This document shows positions 42,104-51,238 of a stretch of DNA of 64,000 nt, one piece after another. The notes beneath the pieces are model-generated. The model saw nothing but the letters and a program-made list of their open reading frames with translations, did no database searches and was not told where the DNA came from. The first letter of the stretch is position 1, and the number at the start of each line of letters is the position of its first letter. The DNA is from Roseovarius litoreus (GTDB lineage: Bacteria > Pseudomonadota > Alphaproteobacteria > Rhodobacterales > Rhodobacteraceae), in NCBI RefSeq assembly GCF_900142765.1, contig NZ_FRCB01000008.1, forward strand, positions 62,001-126,000, written 5' to 3'. The position numbers were made by a program, and so were the translations under genes.

Positions 42104-43643
42104 GGGCCGTCTCCGCTTCGTCGAAGCCCTGCCCGGCCATCCAGACACCCAGTTCGGCGGGTGTCATGCTGCCGCGCGCGAAACCGGGCGACAGGCGGCC
42201 TTCGGACATGACATGGATCACATCCGACAGGGCCATGATCTCGTCGAGATCCTCGGAGATCAGGAGCACCGCAGCCCCACGGTCGCGCGCGGCCAGAAGT
42301 TGCGAATGCACGTAGTTCACAGCACCGATATCCAGACCGCGAACCGGCTGATTGGCGAGAATGATCGAGGGCGCCTTTTCAAGCACACGGCCAAGGATCA
42401 GTTTCTGCATGTTGCCGCCCGAGAGCAGACGGATACGCGTGCCGGGACCGGGGCAGCGCACGTCGTAGGTGTCGATGATCTGGCGGGTGAACGCCTCGGC
42501 CACGCCCCAGCTCATCCAGCCCGCTCGGCTGTAGGGCGGATCGGCATAGGATTCGAGAATGGCGTTTTCGGTCAGGTCGAACTCGGCGATGGTGCCGGTC
42601 TTGTGACGGTCTTCGGGGATGCGGGCGATGCCCGACTGCACCGCCTTGCGCGGGGTCCAGTCCTGCATTTCGGCGTCGTTGAGGTCGAGCCGGCCCGTAG
42701 CGGGTCGGATCAGCCCGCCGATCAGATCGGCCAGCGCCGCCTGTCCGTTGCCAGACACGCCCGCAAGCCCCACGATCTGACCGGAATGGAGTGCGAGCGA
42801 CACGCGGTTGAGACCCGGCGCGCTGCCCCGGTCCGGCGTGGTGACATCCTGCAGGCGCATGAGCACGGCGCCGGGCCGGCCCTGTTCGACCTTGGGCGCG
42901 GCCACTTCGGAGCCGACCATGAGGGCGGCGAGTTTCGCCTTGTCGACCTCGGCGATGGGGCGTTCGGCGACAAGGCGACCGTGGCGCAGGATCAGCACGC
43001 GGTCGGAAATCGCCATCACCTCATGCAGCTTGTGCGAGATGAAGACGACCGACAGGCCCAGTTTCACGGCCTTGCGCAAGGTCGCGAACAGATCGTCGAT
43101 TTCCTGTGGGGTCAGAACGGCGGTGGGCTCGTCGAGGATCAGGATACGGGCATCGCGGTAAAGCGCCTTGAGGATTTCGACCCGCTGGCGTTCGCCGACC
43201 GTGAGGCTGCCGACCCGGGCATCGGGATGCACCTGAAGCCCGAAATCCGCTGCAAGCCGGGCCAGCTTGTCGCGGGCGGCGCCACGATCCAGCCGGGGGG
43301 CGAAAAGCGGTTGCGTGCCGAGGGTCACGTTTTCCAGAACGGTCATGTTGTCGGCGAGGGTGAAATGCTGGTGCACCATGCCCACGCCTGCATCCAGCGC
43401 CGCGCGGGGGTTGCCCGGCGGAAGGGTCTGGCCGAACACCTCGACCGTGCCTTCATCGGCCGTGTATTGACCGAAGAGGATGTTCATCAGCGTGGTCTTG
43501 CCGGCGCCGTTCTCGCCCAGAAGGGCGATCACCTCGCCTTGATGCAGCGACAAGCTGATCGCGTCGTTCGCGACCAGCTTGCCAAAACGCTTGGTTATGC
43601 CGTCAAGGCGCAGGACGACCCGCGCCGCCTCTGGGCGCAGCAT
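42093..43643 (-). CDS. ABC transporter ATPase with two nucleotide-binding domains
   Basis: A 516-residue fused double ATPase of the NupO/YufO class. Domain 1 is intact: Walker A G-E-N-G-A-G-K-T-T, S-L-T-V-G-E-R-Q-R-V-E as signature, L-I-L-D-E-P-T-A-V-L as Walker B. Domain 2 has a degenerate Walker A (V-S-G-N-G-Q-A-A-L, without Lys) and L-S-G-G-N-M-Q-K signature, a common asymmetry in this class. Its start directly abuts the stop of the binding-protein gene. Confidence 0.93.
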   Translation of the reverse strand: MLRPEAARVVLRLDGITKRFGKLVANDAISLSLHQGEVIALLGENGAGKTTLMNILFGQYTADEGTVEVFGQTLPPGNPRAALDAGVGMVHQHFTLADNMTVLENVTLGTQPLFAPRLDRGAARDKLARLAADFGLQVHPDARVGSLTVGERQRVEILKALYRDARILILDEPTAVLTPQEIDDLFATLRKAVKLGLSVVFISHKLHEVMAISDRVLILRHGRLVAERPIAEVDKAKLAALMVGSEVAAPKVEQGRPGAVLMRLQDVTTPDRGSAPGLNRVSLALHSGQIVGLAGVSGNGQAALADLIGGLIRPATGRLDLNDAEMQDWTPRKAVQSGIARIPEDRHKTGTIAEFDLTENAILESYADPPYSRAGWMSWGVAEAFTRQIIDTYDVRCPGPGTRIRLLSGGNMQKLILGRVLEKAPSIILANQPVRGLDIGAVNYVHSQLLAARDRGAAVLLISEDLDEIMALSDVIHVMSEGRLSPGFARGSMTPAELGVWMAGQGFDEAETAHAS

Positions 43644-44675
43644 TCAGGACGACTTGGGTTCTTCGTCGTTGATCTCGACCACATAGGCGCCCGACATGAT
43701 CTCATCGGTGCGCTGCTTGACCAGATCCATCGCCGCCTGTGGCACCTTGCCTTCGAACGTGCCGAGCGGCGCGATCGAGCAGCCGCCTTCCTGCATGAAG
43801 GAATAAACGCCATAGTCAGCGGCCTTGAAGGTGCCCGCCTGCACTTCGGCGATGGCCTTGTCGAGCGTCGGCTCGAAATGCCAGATCGCCGAGGCGACGA
43901 CCGTATCGGGATAGTCGGCCTGCGTGTCGATCACGTTGCCGATGGCCAGAATGCCCTTTTCCTGCGCGGCGTCCGAGACGCCGAAGCGTTCGGCATAGAG
44001 CATGTCCGCGCCGTTTTCGATCATGGCGAAGGCGGTTTCCTTGGCCTTGGGCGGGTCGAACCAGCTGCCGATGAAGCTGACCTGGAAGGAGATGTCGGGG
44101 TTCATTTCACGGGCGCCGGCCATGAAGGCATGCATCAGGCGGTTGACCTCGGGGATGGGGAAGCCGCCCACCATGCCGATATTCGCGGTTTCGGTCATGG
44201 AGCCTGCGATGATGCCGGTCAGATAGGACGCGTCCTGAATGTAGTTGTCGAAGACGGCGAAGTTGGGCAGCGCATCATCCTGCTTGAAGCTGGAGCCCAT
44301 GAGGAAGGCGATGTCGGGATATTCGGCCGCGACCTCGCGCGCCTCCTGTTCGACGGCGAACACTTCGCCGATGATGAGCTGGTATCCCTGTTCGGCATAT
44401 TCGCGCATCACGCGGGCATAGTCGGTATTCGAGACATTCTCGGAGAAGACATAGGCGATATCGCCACGATCCTGTGCGATCCCGGCGGCCTTGTGGATGC
44501 GGCTGACCCATTGCTGCTCGACCGGGACGGTGTAGATGCCCGCCACCTTGAGCGGTTCAGCAGCGCGCAGACCGCCCGGAGCGCCCGCCGCCACGACAAG
44601 CGCCGTGCCCGCGGTGGTGCCGAGAAAGCGCCGGCGAGTGATGCCGGATGCGGCATTGGTGAGTGATGTCTTCAT
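43644..44675 (-). CDS. BMP/PnrA-family substrate-binding protein
   Basis: A 343-residue periplasmic binding protein of the Bmp family, whose known ligands are nucleosides and purine bases. The N-terminus has a twin-arginine signal (T-R-R-R-F-L-G-T-T-A-G-T-A, cleavage near residue 39). The mature part shows I-Y-T-V-P-V-E-Q-Q-W, G-Y-Q-L-I-I-G, and N-I-G-M-V-G-G-F-P-I. First gene of the five-gene uptake-deaminase operon. Start at 44675 gives the proper Tat signal; 337 bases of regulatory DNA precede it. Confidence 0.92.
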   Translation of the reverse strand: MKTSLTNAASGITRRRFLGTTAGTALVVAAGAPGGLRAAEPLKVAGIYTVPVEQQWVSRIHKAAGIAQDRGDIAYVFSENVSNTDYARVMREYAEQGYQLIIGEVFAVEQEAREVAAEYPDIAFLMGSSFKQDDALPNFAVFDNYIQDASYLTGIIAGSMTETANIGMVGGFPIPEVNRLMHAFMAGAREMNPDISFQVSFIGSWFDPPKAKETAFAMIENGADMLYAERFGVSDAAQEKGILAIGNVIDTQADYPDTVVASAIWHFEPTLDKAIAEVQAGTFKAADYGVYSFMQEGGCSIAPLGTFEGKVPQAAMDLVKQRTDEIMSGAYVVEINDEEPKSS

Positions 44676-45012
44676 GACCTTTTTCCCCTGTTGGACGAGG
44701 CGCGCCTCGATGTTTGACCAAATGGTAAAGACAATTCGCGTATCTGCCAATAAAAGGTTTCATGCGGGCGAGTGTCCAGCGCAAATAGACTGTTTTTCCG
44801 GCAGACTTGCCCGACATGCGCAGGAATTGTGCACAGTGCGACAAGGCAGGTTGCGCAAGATCGATGCTGCGCGGTCACTCGCCTGCCAGGTGCCGATAGC
44901 GTGATTGCAGGCTATACATCCACGGTCTGAAAGGATAACGCGGGGGTTTAGCCGTCCGGGGCCGTCCTTCGGACGCCTGTGGCCCTCCTCGCATCCGAAA
45001 AGTGAACCGCCT
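44676..45012. other. divergent intergenic region between nucleoside uptake operon and RNA helicase
   Basis: 337 bases without a gene. An imperfect palindrome TTTGACCAAATGGTAAA lies at 44713-44729, 38 bases before the binding-protein start, and could be an operator. The right half is the probable helicase leader: it contains a CGTCC-TTC-GGACG hairpin near 44972-44984 within the CCGTCC-rich stretch. No RNA family recognised. Confidence 0.5.
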
Positions 45013-47001
45013 TTGAAACAAGCTCTTGCAAACGCTCTGGACGCCCAGGGATATACCTCGCTCACCGCCGTGCAGGAGGCCGTGAGCGCCCCGGAACTGG
45101 CGGGCAAGGATCTTCTGGTCTCGGCGCAGACCGGATCGGGCAAGACGCTTGGATTCGGGCTTGCCATCGCGCCGGGCCTGTTCGGCGAGGCCGAGAGTTT
45201 CGGGCCAGCCGCGGCACCCCTGGCCCTGGTGATCGCGCCGACGCGCGAACTGGCCCTGCAGGTCAAGCGCGAGCTGGCGTGGCTCTTCGGGCAGGCCAAT
45301 GCTGTTCTGGCCTCGACCGTGGGGGGCATGGACATGCGCGACGAGCGCCGGGCGCTGGAGCGCGGCGCGCATATCGTTGTCGCCACGCCGGGCCGTCTGC
45401 GCGATCACATCATGCGGGGCAGCATTGATCTGAGCGCCTTGAAGGCGGTGGTTCTGGATGAAGCCGACGAGATGCTGGATCTCGGGTTTCGCGAAGATCT
45501 GGAATTCATTCTCGAGCAGGCGCCGACCGAGCGTCAGACATTGCTGTTCTCGGCCACGGTGCCAGCGGCGATCGCGAAGCTGGCCAGCAATTATCAAAAG
45601 GACGCGATCCGGATTTCCACCGCCTCGGGCACCACGCAGCATGCCGATATCGAGTATCGCGCGCTGAACGTGTCGGCGCGGGATGCCGAGAATGCGATCA
45701 TCAACGTGTTGCGCTATTACGAGGCGCCTAACGCCATCGTGTTCTGCAATACCCGCGCGATGGTCAACCGGCTGACCACCCGGCTGTCGAACCGCAACTT
45801 TTCGGTCGTGGCCCTGTCGGGCGAGCTGTCACAGAGCGAACGGACCCATGCGCTGCAAGCGATGCGCGACGGGCGGGCCCGGGTCTGTGTGGCCACGGAT
45901 GTCGCCGCACGCGGGATCGATCTGCCGAATCTCGAACTGGTGATCCATGCCGAATTGCCCACCAATCAGGACACGCTGCTGCACCGCTCGGGCCGCACGG
46001 GCCGCGCAGGGCGCAAAGGGGTCAGCGCGCTGATCGTGCCGCCCGCCGCGCGCAAGAAGGCGCAGCGGCTTCTGGGCTGGGCCAAGGTGAAAGCGGAATG
46101 GGCCGATGCGCCCTCGGCCGATGAGGTCACCGCGAGGGATGACGAGCGTATGTTGGCCGGCACCGAGTGGGATGCGGAGATCGAGGATTCGAACCGCGCG
46201 ACGGTCGCCAAGCTGACCGAAAGATTTTCGGCCGAGCAACTGGCGGCGGCATTCGTGCGGCTGTTCCGCGAAAGGCATTCGGCGCCCGAAGAGCTATCGG
46301 ATGTCTCTGCAGCGCCCGAGCCGCGCGCGGCCTTCGGGCCAAGCGTCTGGTTCTCGGTCGAGGGGGGGCGCGCCGCAGGAGCCGAGCCGCGCAGGCTCTT
46401 GCCGATGCTGTGCAAGATCGGAGCCCTGTCGCGCGAGGATATCGGCGCCATTCGCATTCAGAACGATGTGTCGCTGGTCGAAATTCGGCAAAGTGCTGTG
46501 CAGGGGTTCCTGGCAAATGTCGGACCCGCGATGACTCTGGAGGGCGGTGCGAAGCTGACCCGGCTGGACAGCGCGCCCGCATCCGACCGCGGACCGCGCG
46601 CCGAGAGGCCCGCCAGCCCCAAGGGCAAGCCCGCCACACGGCCCACGCCCCCGGCGGATACGCGGCAGGACAAGCCCGCCGCGCCCGGTACGACGACGCC
46701 TGTGGATTGGAACGACGATCCCAAGCCGCGCGCCAAGAAGCCCAAGCCGGGGACAAAGCCCAAGCCCAAGCGCGATGACACACGCAAGGCCGAAGACCGC
46801 CCGGCCCGGCTTGGGGTAACGGGCCTGACCAAACGCAAGCCCAGAACCGGCGCCGGGACCGCAAGCGGCGATGCACCAGCGCGCGGACCGAAACCGCCTG
46901 CCGGGAAACCAAGCAGCAAGAAAAACCGCGCCAGGCAAGCGGCCAAGGCCGCTGCCGGTGCCGCCACGGCCAAGCCGCGCAAGCCACGCACGAAATCCTG
47001 A
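45013..47001 (+). CDS. DEAD-box RNA helicase, DbpA/CsdA-like, with basic tail
   Basis: A 662-residue RNA helicase. Q-x-G motif region (T-S-L-T-A-V-Q), Walker A A-Q-T-G-S-G-K-T, P-T-R-E-L-A, V-L-D-E-A-D-E-M-L-D, F-S-A-T-V, and H-R-S-G-R-T-G-R-A-G are present. Residues about 450-530 look like the DbpA RNA-binding domain; the last 130 residues are Lys/Pro/Arg-rich and probably disordered. The only start fitting the family N-terminus is TTG at 45013; no good ribosome site is seen, so the start is uncertain. Confidence 0.88.
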   Translation: MKQALANALDAQGYTSLTAVQEAVSAPELAGKDLLVSAQTGSGKTLGFGLAIAPGLFGEAESFGPAAAPLALVIAPTRELALQVKRELAWLFGQANAVLASTVGGMDMRDERRALERGAHIVVATPGRLRDHIMRGSIDLSALKAVVLDEADEMLDLGFREDLEFILEQAPTERQTLLFSATVPAAIAKLASNYQKDAIRISTASGTTQHADIEYRALNVSARDAENAIINVLRYYEAPNAIVFCNTRAMVNRLTTRLSNRNFSVVALSGELSQSERTHALQAMRDGRARVCVATDVAARGIDLPNLELVIHAELPTNQDTLLHRSGRTGRAGRKGVSALIVPPAARKKAQRLLGWAKVKAEWADAPSADEVTARDDERMLAGTEWDAEIEDSNRATVAKLTERFSAEQLAAAFVRLFRERHSAPEELSDVSAAPEPRAAFGPSVWFSVEGGRAAGAEPRRLLPMLCKIGALSREDIGAIRIQNDVSLVEIRQSAVQGFLANVGPAMTLEGGAKLTRLDSAPASDRGPRAERPASPKGKPATRPTPPADTRQDKPAAPGTTTPVDWNDDPKPRAKKPKPGTKPKPKRDDTRKAEDRPARLGVTGLTKRKPRTGAGTASGDAPARGPKPPAGKPSSKKNRARQAAKAAAGAATAKPRKPRTKS

Positions 47002-47068
47002 CCCCTTCGCGCAGATGCGATGGTGATCGTTACGCCAAGGCTCTGAAATGGTCTGATCCAAAACGGAA

Positions 47069-47092
47069 AAAGCGCCCCTGACGGGGCGCTTT
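47069..47092. terminator. bidirectional intrinsic terminator
   Basis: AAAGCGCCCC (47069-47078) and GGGGCGCTTT (47083-47092) pair perfectly over ten bases with loop TGAC, 68 bases after the helicase stop and 22 bases before the RTX gene stop. A-run on one side and T-run on the other suit both directions. Confidence 0.88.
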
Positions 47093-47113
47093 GACTGTCT
47101 GCACAAGAACTGG

Positions 47114-50100
47114 TCACATGGCGAAGCCCATACGGTCCAGCTCTTCTTCCTCCTCGCGGAGCTCTTCACGCATGCGCATTTCTTCGAAGGCTCGTTCTTC
47201 GACCTCACGGTCAGTCGACATTTCGACACCGAAGAAAATCTGCTCGAAGTTTTCGAAGGACACCTCTCCGATCTGACCTTCCTCGTCACCGCCCTCGATC
47301 AGATAGTTACCGACAGGCGATCCTCCGACTGCCCCGCCCAGGATATCCGACAGCAAGAGACCGACTTCCGGCCCAAAGGCAACGGGAGGCGCAGCGTCAG
47401 GGAAGAACTGACCGAAGGCATTATCGGAAATGCCCTGAAGCTGGGTGGCGATGTCGTCTTCCGAGATGGCATTCTCGAAGGCGATGCCGTCAAACCCGGT
47501 TTCATCTTCACCGGCAACGAACGTCTCGACGCTGAACACCTCGTCCAACTCGCCGGATGTGACGTTCTGCACCTGACCGGTCCCGTCCTCACCGACGAAG
47601 ACAAAGACATTGCCCGTGTCTTGGGAAACATAGCTGTCGTTGCCTTCATTGCCGAAGTAGACATCGTTGCCAGCGTTATCGAGGAACGTGTCATCCCCGG
47701 CACCGCCATCGACGAAATCGTTGCCTGCGCCCGCGTCGATCGTGTCGTTCAGACCATCGGTGCCATCAATCTGGTCGCCGTCTTCATCGACGAAGTCCGA
47801 CAGCAGCACATCGTCTCCCGCCGTTCCATCGACCACCGGCGCATCCGGCACTTCTTCCACTTCGACGGTAACCTCGCCGGTATCGGTGTTCCCGAACCCG
47901 TCCGAGATCTCGTAGGTGATGATGTCGGTCCCGAAGAAACCGGGATCGGGGGTGTATTCGAGGCTGTTGTCGTCGTTGACGGTCACCGTCCCGTTCTCGG
48001 CGCTTGCCTGCGTTACGGTCAGCGAGTCCTCTTCGGGGTCGATATCGTTCGACAGCACGTCGATCGTGACCGATCCATCCTCGAGCGCGACGGCGGCATC
48101 ATCGACGGCGACAGGTGCGGCGTTTACCTCACCATCGCTCAGGATCGTCTCAATCCCTTCGAAGGTCAGGGTGCTGCCATCGGCGAAAGTGACGGTGCCC
48201 TTGGTGGCGCCCTCGTCATTCTCGTCGATCTGCTGATCGATGGTGACCTTGCCTGCGCCACGCAGATCGAGCGTGTCGTTGTCCAACGCGCCCTCGGCGC
48301 CGCCGAAGATCATGTCGCCCGCGCCATCGGTGGTGGGGTCTTCGTTGTCCACGAACGGGTTGTCGAAGGTGATCAGGTCATCGCCCGCGCCGCCTTCGAT
48401 CCTGTCGGCATCTGCACCGCCCACAAGCGTGTCGTGGCCGTCGCCGCCAAGCAAGGTGTCGTTGCCGTCGTCGCCATAGAACTGGTCATTGCCGCCGCCG
48501 ACAAACCCTTCGAGCGCATCGCTGACAATGTCATCACCCGCGCCGCCGCCGATGAAGTCGTCACCGGTGTCGCCATAGAGCGAGTCGTTGCCATCCTCGC
48601 CGAGGATATCGTCATTGCCCGAGCCGCCGGCCACGAAGTCATCGCCCGCACGGCCCCGCAACGCGTCGTCGCCCTCCTCGCCCATGATGTTGTCATTGCC
48701 GGCGCCCGCGTCGATGTAATCATCGTCTTCGCGGCCACGCACCACGTCATCGCCGTCGCCCGCAAGGATGAAGTCATTGCCGGTGCCGCCGAAGATGTTG
48801 TCGTTGCCGGTGCCGCCATCGATGAAATCATCACCGCCACCCGAGCGGATATCGTCGTTGCCGCCATTGCCGAAGATGCGATCATCCCCTTCGGTGATCA
48901 CGTCGCCCTGCGCATCCGCATAGCCCACGGGCATGAACTCACCCGTTTCGGCCCCGTCGACCGTGCCATCGCCATCGCTCAGGATCGTCTCAATCCCTTC
49001 GAAGGTCAGGGTGCTGCCATCGGCGAAAGTGACGGTGCCCTTGGTGGCGCCCTCGTCATTCTCGTCGATCTGCTGATCGATGGTGACCTTGCCTGCGCCA
49101 CGCAGATCGAGCGTGTCGTTGTCCAACGCGCCCTCGGCGCCGCCGAAGATCATGTCGCCCGCGCCATCGGTGGTGGGGTCTTCGTTGTCCACGAACGGGT
49201 TGTCGAAGGTGATCAGGTCATCGCCCGCGCCGCCTTCGATCCTGTCGGCATCTGCACCGCCCACAAGCGTGTCGTGGCCGTCGCCGCCAAGCAAGGTGTC
49301 GTTGCCGTCGTCGCCATAGAACTGGTCATTGCCGCCGCCGACAAACCCTTCGAGCGCATCGCTGACAATGTCATCACCCGCGCCGCCGCCGATGAAGTCG
49401 TCACCGGTGTCGCCATAGAGCGAGTCGTTGCCATCCTCGCCGAGGATATCGTCATTGCCCGAGCCGCCGGCCACGAAGTCATCGCCCGCACGGCCCCGCA
49501 ACGCGTCGTCGCCCTCCTCGCCCATGATGTTGTCATTGCCGGCGCCCGCGTCGATGTAATCATCGTCTTCGCGGCCACGCACCACGTCATCGCCGTCGCC
49601 CGCAAGGATGAAGTCATTGCCGGTGCCGCCGAAGATGTTGTCGTTGCCGGTGCCGCCATCGATGAAATCATCACCGCCACCCGAGCGGATATCGTCGTTG
49701 CCGCCATTGCCGAAGATGCGATCATCCCCTTCGGTGATCACGTCGCCCTGCGCATCCGCATAGCCCACGGGCATGAACTCACCCGTTTCGGCCCCGTCGA
49801 CCGTGCCATCGCCATCGCTCAGGATCGTCTCGATCCCTTCGAAGGTCAGGGTGCTGCCATCGGCGAAAGTGACGGTGCCCTTGGTGGCACCCTCGTCATT
49901 CTCGTCGATCTGCTGATCGATGGTGACCTTGCCCGCGCCACGCAGATCGAGCGTGTCGTTGTCCAACGCGCCCTCGGCGCCGCCGAAGATCATGTCTCCC
50001 GCACCATCGGTGGTGGGGTCTTCGTTGTCCACGAACGGGTTGTCGAAGGTGATCAGGTCATCGCCCGCGCCGCCTTCGATCAGGTCGGCACCGGCACCGC

Positions 50101-51238
50101 CGACAAGTGTATCATGGCCAGCGCCACCCTTCATGACGTCCGCGCCGTCATCGCCCGCTACAAAATCGTTACCGTCTCCGCCATTCATGTGGTCATCGCC
50201 ATCCTGGCCACCCATGAAGTCGTCGCCCGTGCCGCCGTCCATGAGGTCGTCGCCAGAGCCGCCGAGCATGTCGTCATTGCCGTCTTCGCCAAAAAGCCGG
50301 TCGTCGCCAGCGCCCGCACGCAGCGCGTCAGCATCCGCACCGCCCATCAGTTGGTCGTTGCCGTCACCCCCGACAAGGAAGTCCTTTCCCGTGCCGCCGC
50401 GCAGATCATCCGCGCCATCACCGCCGAACAGACGATCATCGCCCGCATCTCCGGAGATAAAATCGTTGCCGGTTCCACCCTCGATCTGGTCGTTGTCGTT
50501 GCCGCCACGGAGGTTGTCATTTCCTTCGCCACCAAGGATCGTGTCATGACCCGCGTTGCCTTCGATATATTCGTCACCGACACCGCCATCGATGAAGTCA
50601 TTGCCATCGCCACCGCGCAGGTTGTCATTGCCCTCCCCGCCGAGGATCGTGTCGTTCCCCGCGTTGCCTTCGATGTAATCGTTACCGACGCCGCCATCGA
50701 CAAAGTCATTTCCGTCACCGGCTCGAATGTTGTCGTTGCCGCCGTTGCCAAGAATGTGGTCATCCCCATTGGTGATCATGTCACCTTGAGCGTCGGCATA
50801 ATGCAGCGGCATGAACTCGCCCGTGTCGGCCCCGTCGACCACACCATCCGGCAGCGACTGAAACTGGTAGCCAGCGTCGACCTCGGTTTTGCTTTCGCCC
50901 GCCTGCAGGTGGATCGGATCGGTCAGACCGGAATCAACATTTGCATCGCTGTCCTCTCTGAAGCCACCGATGTCTTTGTCAGCCAATGTCAAATCATTGA
51001 TCCGGCTGGGGAACTGCACGAAGTAGTCCCCACTTGCCAGATGCGTGAACGAATAGAACCCGTTATGATCGGTATGGGTTGCTTGGATGACATTACCATG
51101 TGCATCGAGCAGCTGAACGAGCTGTCCGTCCAGCCCGGCTTCGAAGCCGCCCGAGGCTGAGAACTCGGTATTGTCTGCATTGCTGTCTGAGAAGACTCGA
51201 CCGCCGATAACGGCAGTCTTGGGATCGAAAAAGGTCAA
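47114..51238 (-). CDS. large RTX-type calcium-binding secreted protein
   Basis: A 1374-residue protein. Residues about 8-127 form an SdrD-like B domain (I-G-G-R-V-F-S-D-S-N; G-L-D-G-Q-L-V-Q-L-L-D; G-F-Y-S-F-T). Then come dozens of G-G-x-G-x-D-x-x nonapeptide RTX repeats, interrupted by a non-RTX module (F-D-N-P-F-V-D-N-E-D-P-T-T-D-G) present three times, then a cadherin/VCBS-like domain (N-A-A-P-V-A-V-D-D) and more RTX. The last 30 residues are a charged helix (E-E-R-A-F-E-E-M). Likely exported by a type I system, not in this window. TTG at 51238 follows AGGAG by eight bases; the frame is open to 51412. Confidence 0.88.
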   Translation of the reverse strand: MTFFDPKTAVIGGRVFSDSNADNTEFSASGGFEAGLDGQLVQLLDAHGNVIQATHTDHNGFYSFTHLASGDYFVQFPSRINDLTLADKDIGGFREDSDANVDSGLTDPIHLQAGESKTEVDAGYQFQSLPDGVVDGADTGEFMPLHYADAQGDMITNGDDHILGNGGNDNIRAGDGNDFVDGGVGNDYIEGNAGNDTILGGEGNDNLRGGDGNDFIDGGVGDEYIEGNAGHDTILGGEGNDNLRGGNDNDQIEGGTGNDFISGDAGDDRLFGGDGADDLRGGTGKDFLVGGDGNDQLMGGADADALRAGAGDDRLFGEDGNDDMLGGSGDDLMDGGTGDDFMGGQDGDDHMNGGDGNDFVAGDDGADVMKGGAGHDTLVGGAGADLIEGGAGDDLITFDNPFVDNEDPTTDGAGDMIFGGAEGALDNDTLDLRGAGKVTIDQQIDENDEGATKGTVTFADGSTLTFEGIETILSDGDGTVDGAETGEFMPVGYADAQGDVITEGDDRIFGNGGNDDIRSGGGDDFIDGGTGNDNIFGGTGNDFILAGDGDDVVRGREDDDYIDAGAGNDNIMGEEGDDALRGRAGDDFVAGGSGNDDILGEDGNDSLYGDTGDDFIGGGAGDDIVSDALEGFVGGGNDQFYGDDGNDTLLGGDGHDTLVGGADADRIEGGAGDDLITFDNPFVDNEDPTTDGAGDMIFGGAEGALDNDTLDLRGAGKVTIDQQIDENDEGATKGTVTFADGSTLTFEGIETILSDGDGTVDGAETGEFMPVGYADAQGDVITEGDDRIFGNGGNDDIRSGGGDDFIDGGTGNDNIFGGTGNDFILAGDGDDVVRGREDDDYIDAGAGNDNIMGEEGDDALRGRAGDDFVAGGSGNDDILGEDGNDSLYGDTGDDFIGGGAGDDIVSDALEGFVGGGNDQFYGDDGNDTLLGGDGHDTLVGGADADRIEGGAGDDLITFDNPFVDNEDPTTDGAGDMIFGGAEGALDNDTLDLRGAGKVTIDQQIDENDEGATKGTVTFADGSTLTFEGIETILSDGEVNAAPVAVDDAAVALEDGSVTIDVLSNDIDPEEDSLTVTQASAENGTVTVNDDNSLEYTPDPGFFGTDIITYEISDGFGNTDTGEVTVEVEEVPDAPVVDGTAGDDVLLSDFVDEDGDQIDGTDGLNDTIDAGAGNDFVDGGAGDDTFLDNAGNDVYFGNEGNDSYVSQDTGNVFVFVGEDGTGQVQNVTSGELDEVFSVETFVAGEDETGFDGIAFENAISEDDIATQLQGISDNAFGQFFPDAAPPVAFGPEVGLLLSDILGGAVGGSPVGNYLIEGGDEEGQIGEVSFENFEQIFFGVEMSTDREVEERAFEEMRMREELREEEEELDRMGFAM
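48132..50081. repeat. 840-bp tandem duplication inside the RTX gene
   Basis: Period 840 bp (280 codons): copy A 48132-48971, copy B 48972-49811, and a truncated copy C 49812-50081. A and B with flank are identical over about 860 bases as far as I can read; C differs at a handful of positions. Each full copy encodes the module F-D-N-P-F-V-D-N-E-D-P plus a block of RTX repeats. Confidence 0.93.

Noticed and set aside
48132-50081. Mobile element insertion in the RTX gene
   Set aside because: The duplication is in frame and made of RTX codons; no transposase, terminal repeats or target duplication.
47621-51160. Forward-strand open frame of 1179 codons opposite the RTX gene
   Set aside because: It is the complement of the repetitive Gly/Asp codons of the RTX repeats, has an Ile/Val/Ala-rich repetitive translation, no ribosome site and no recognisable domain.
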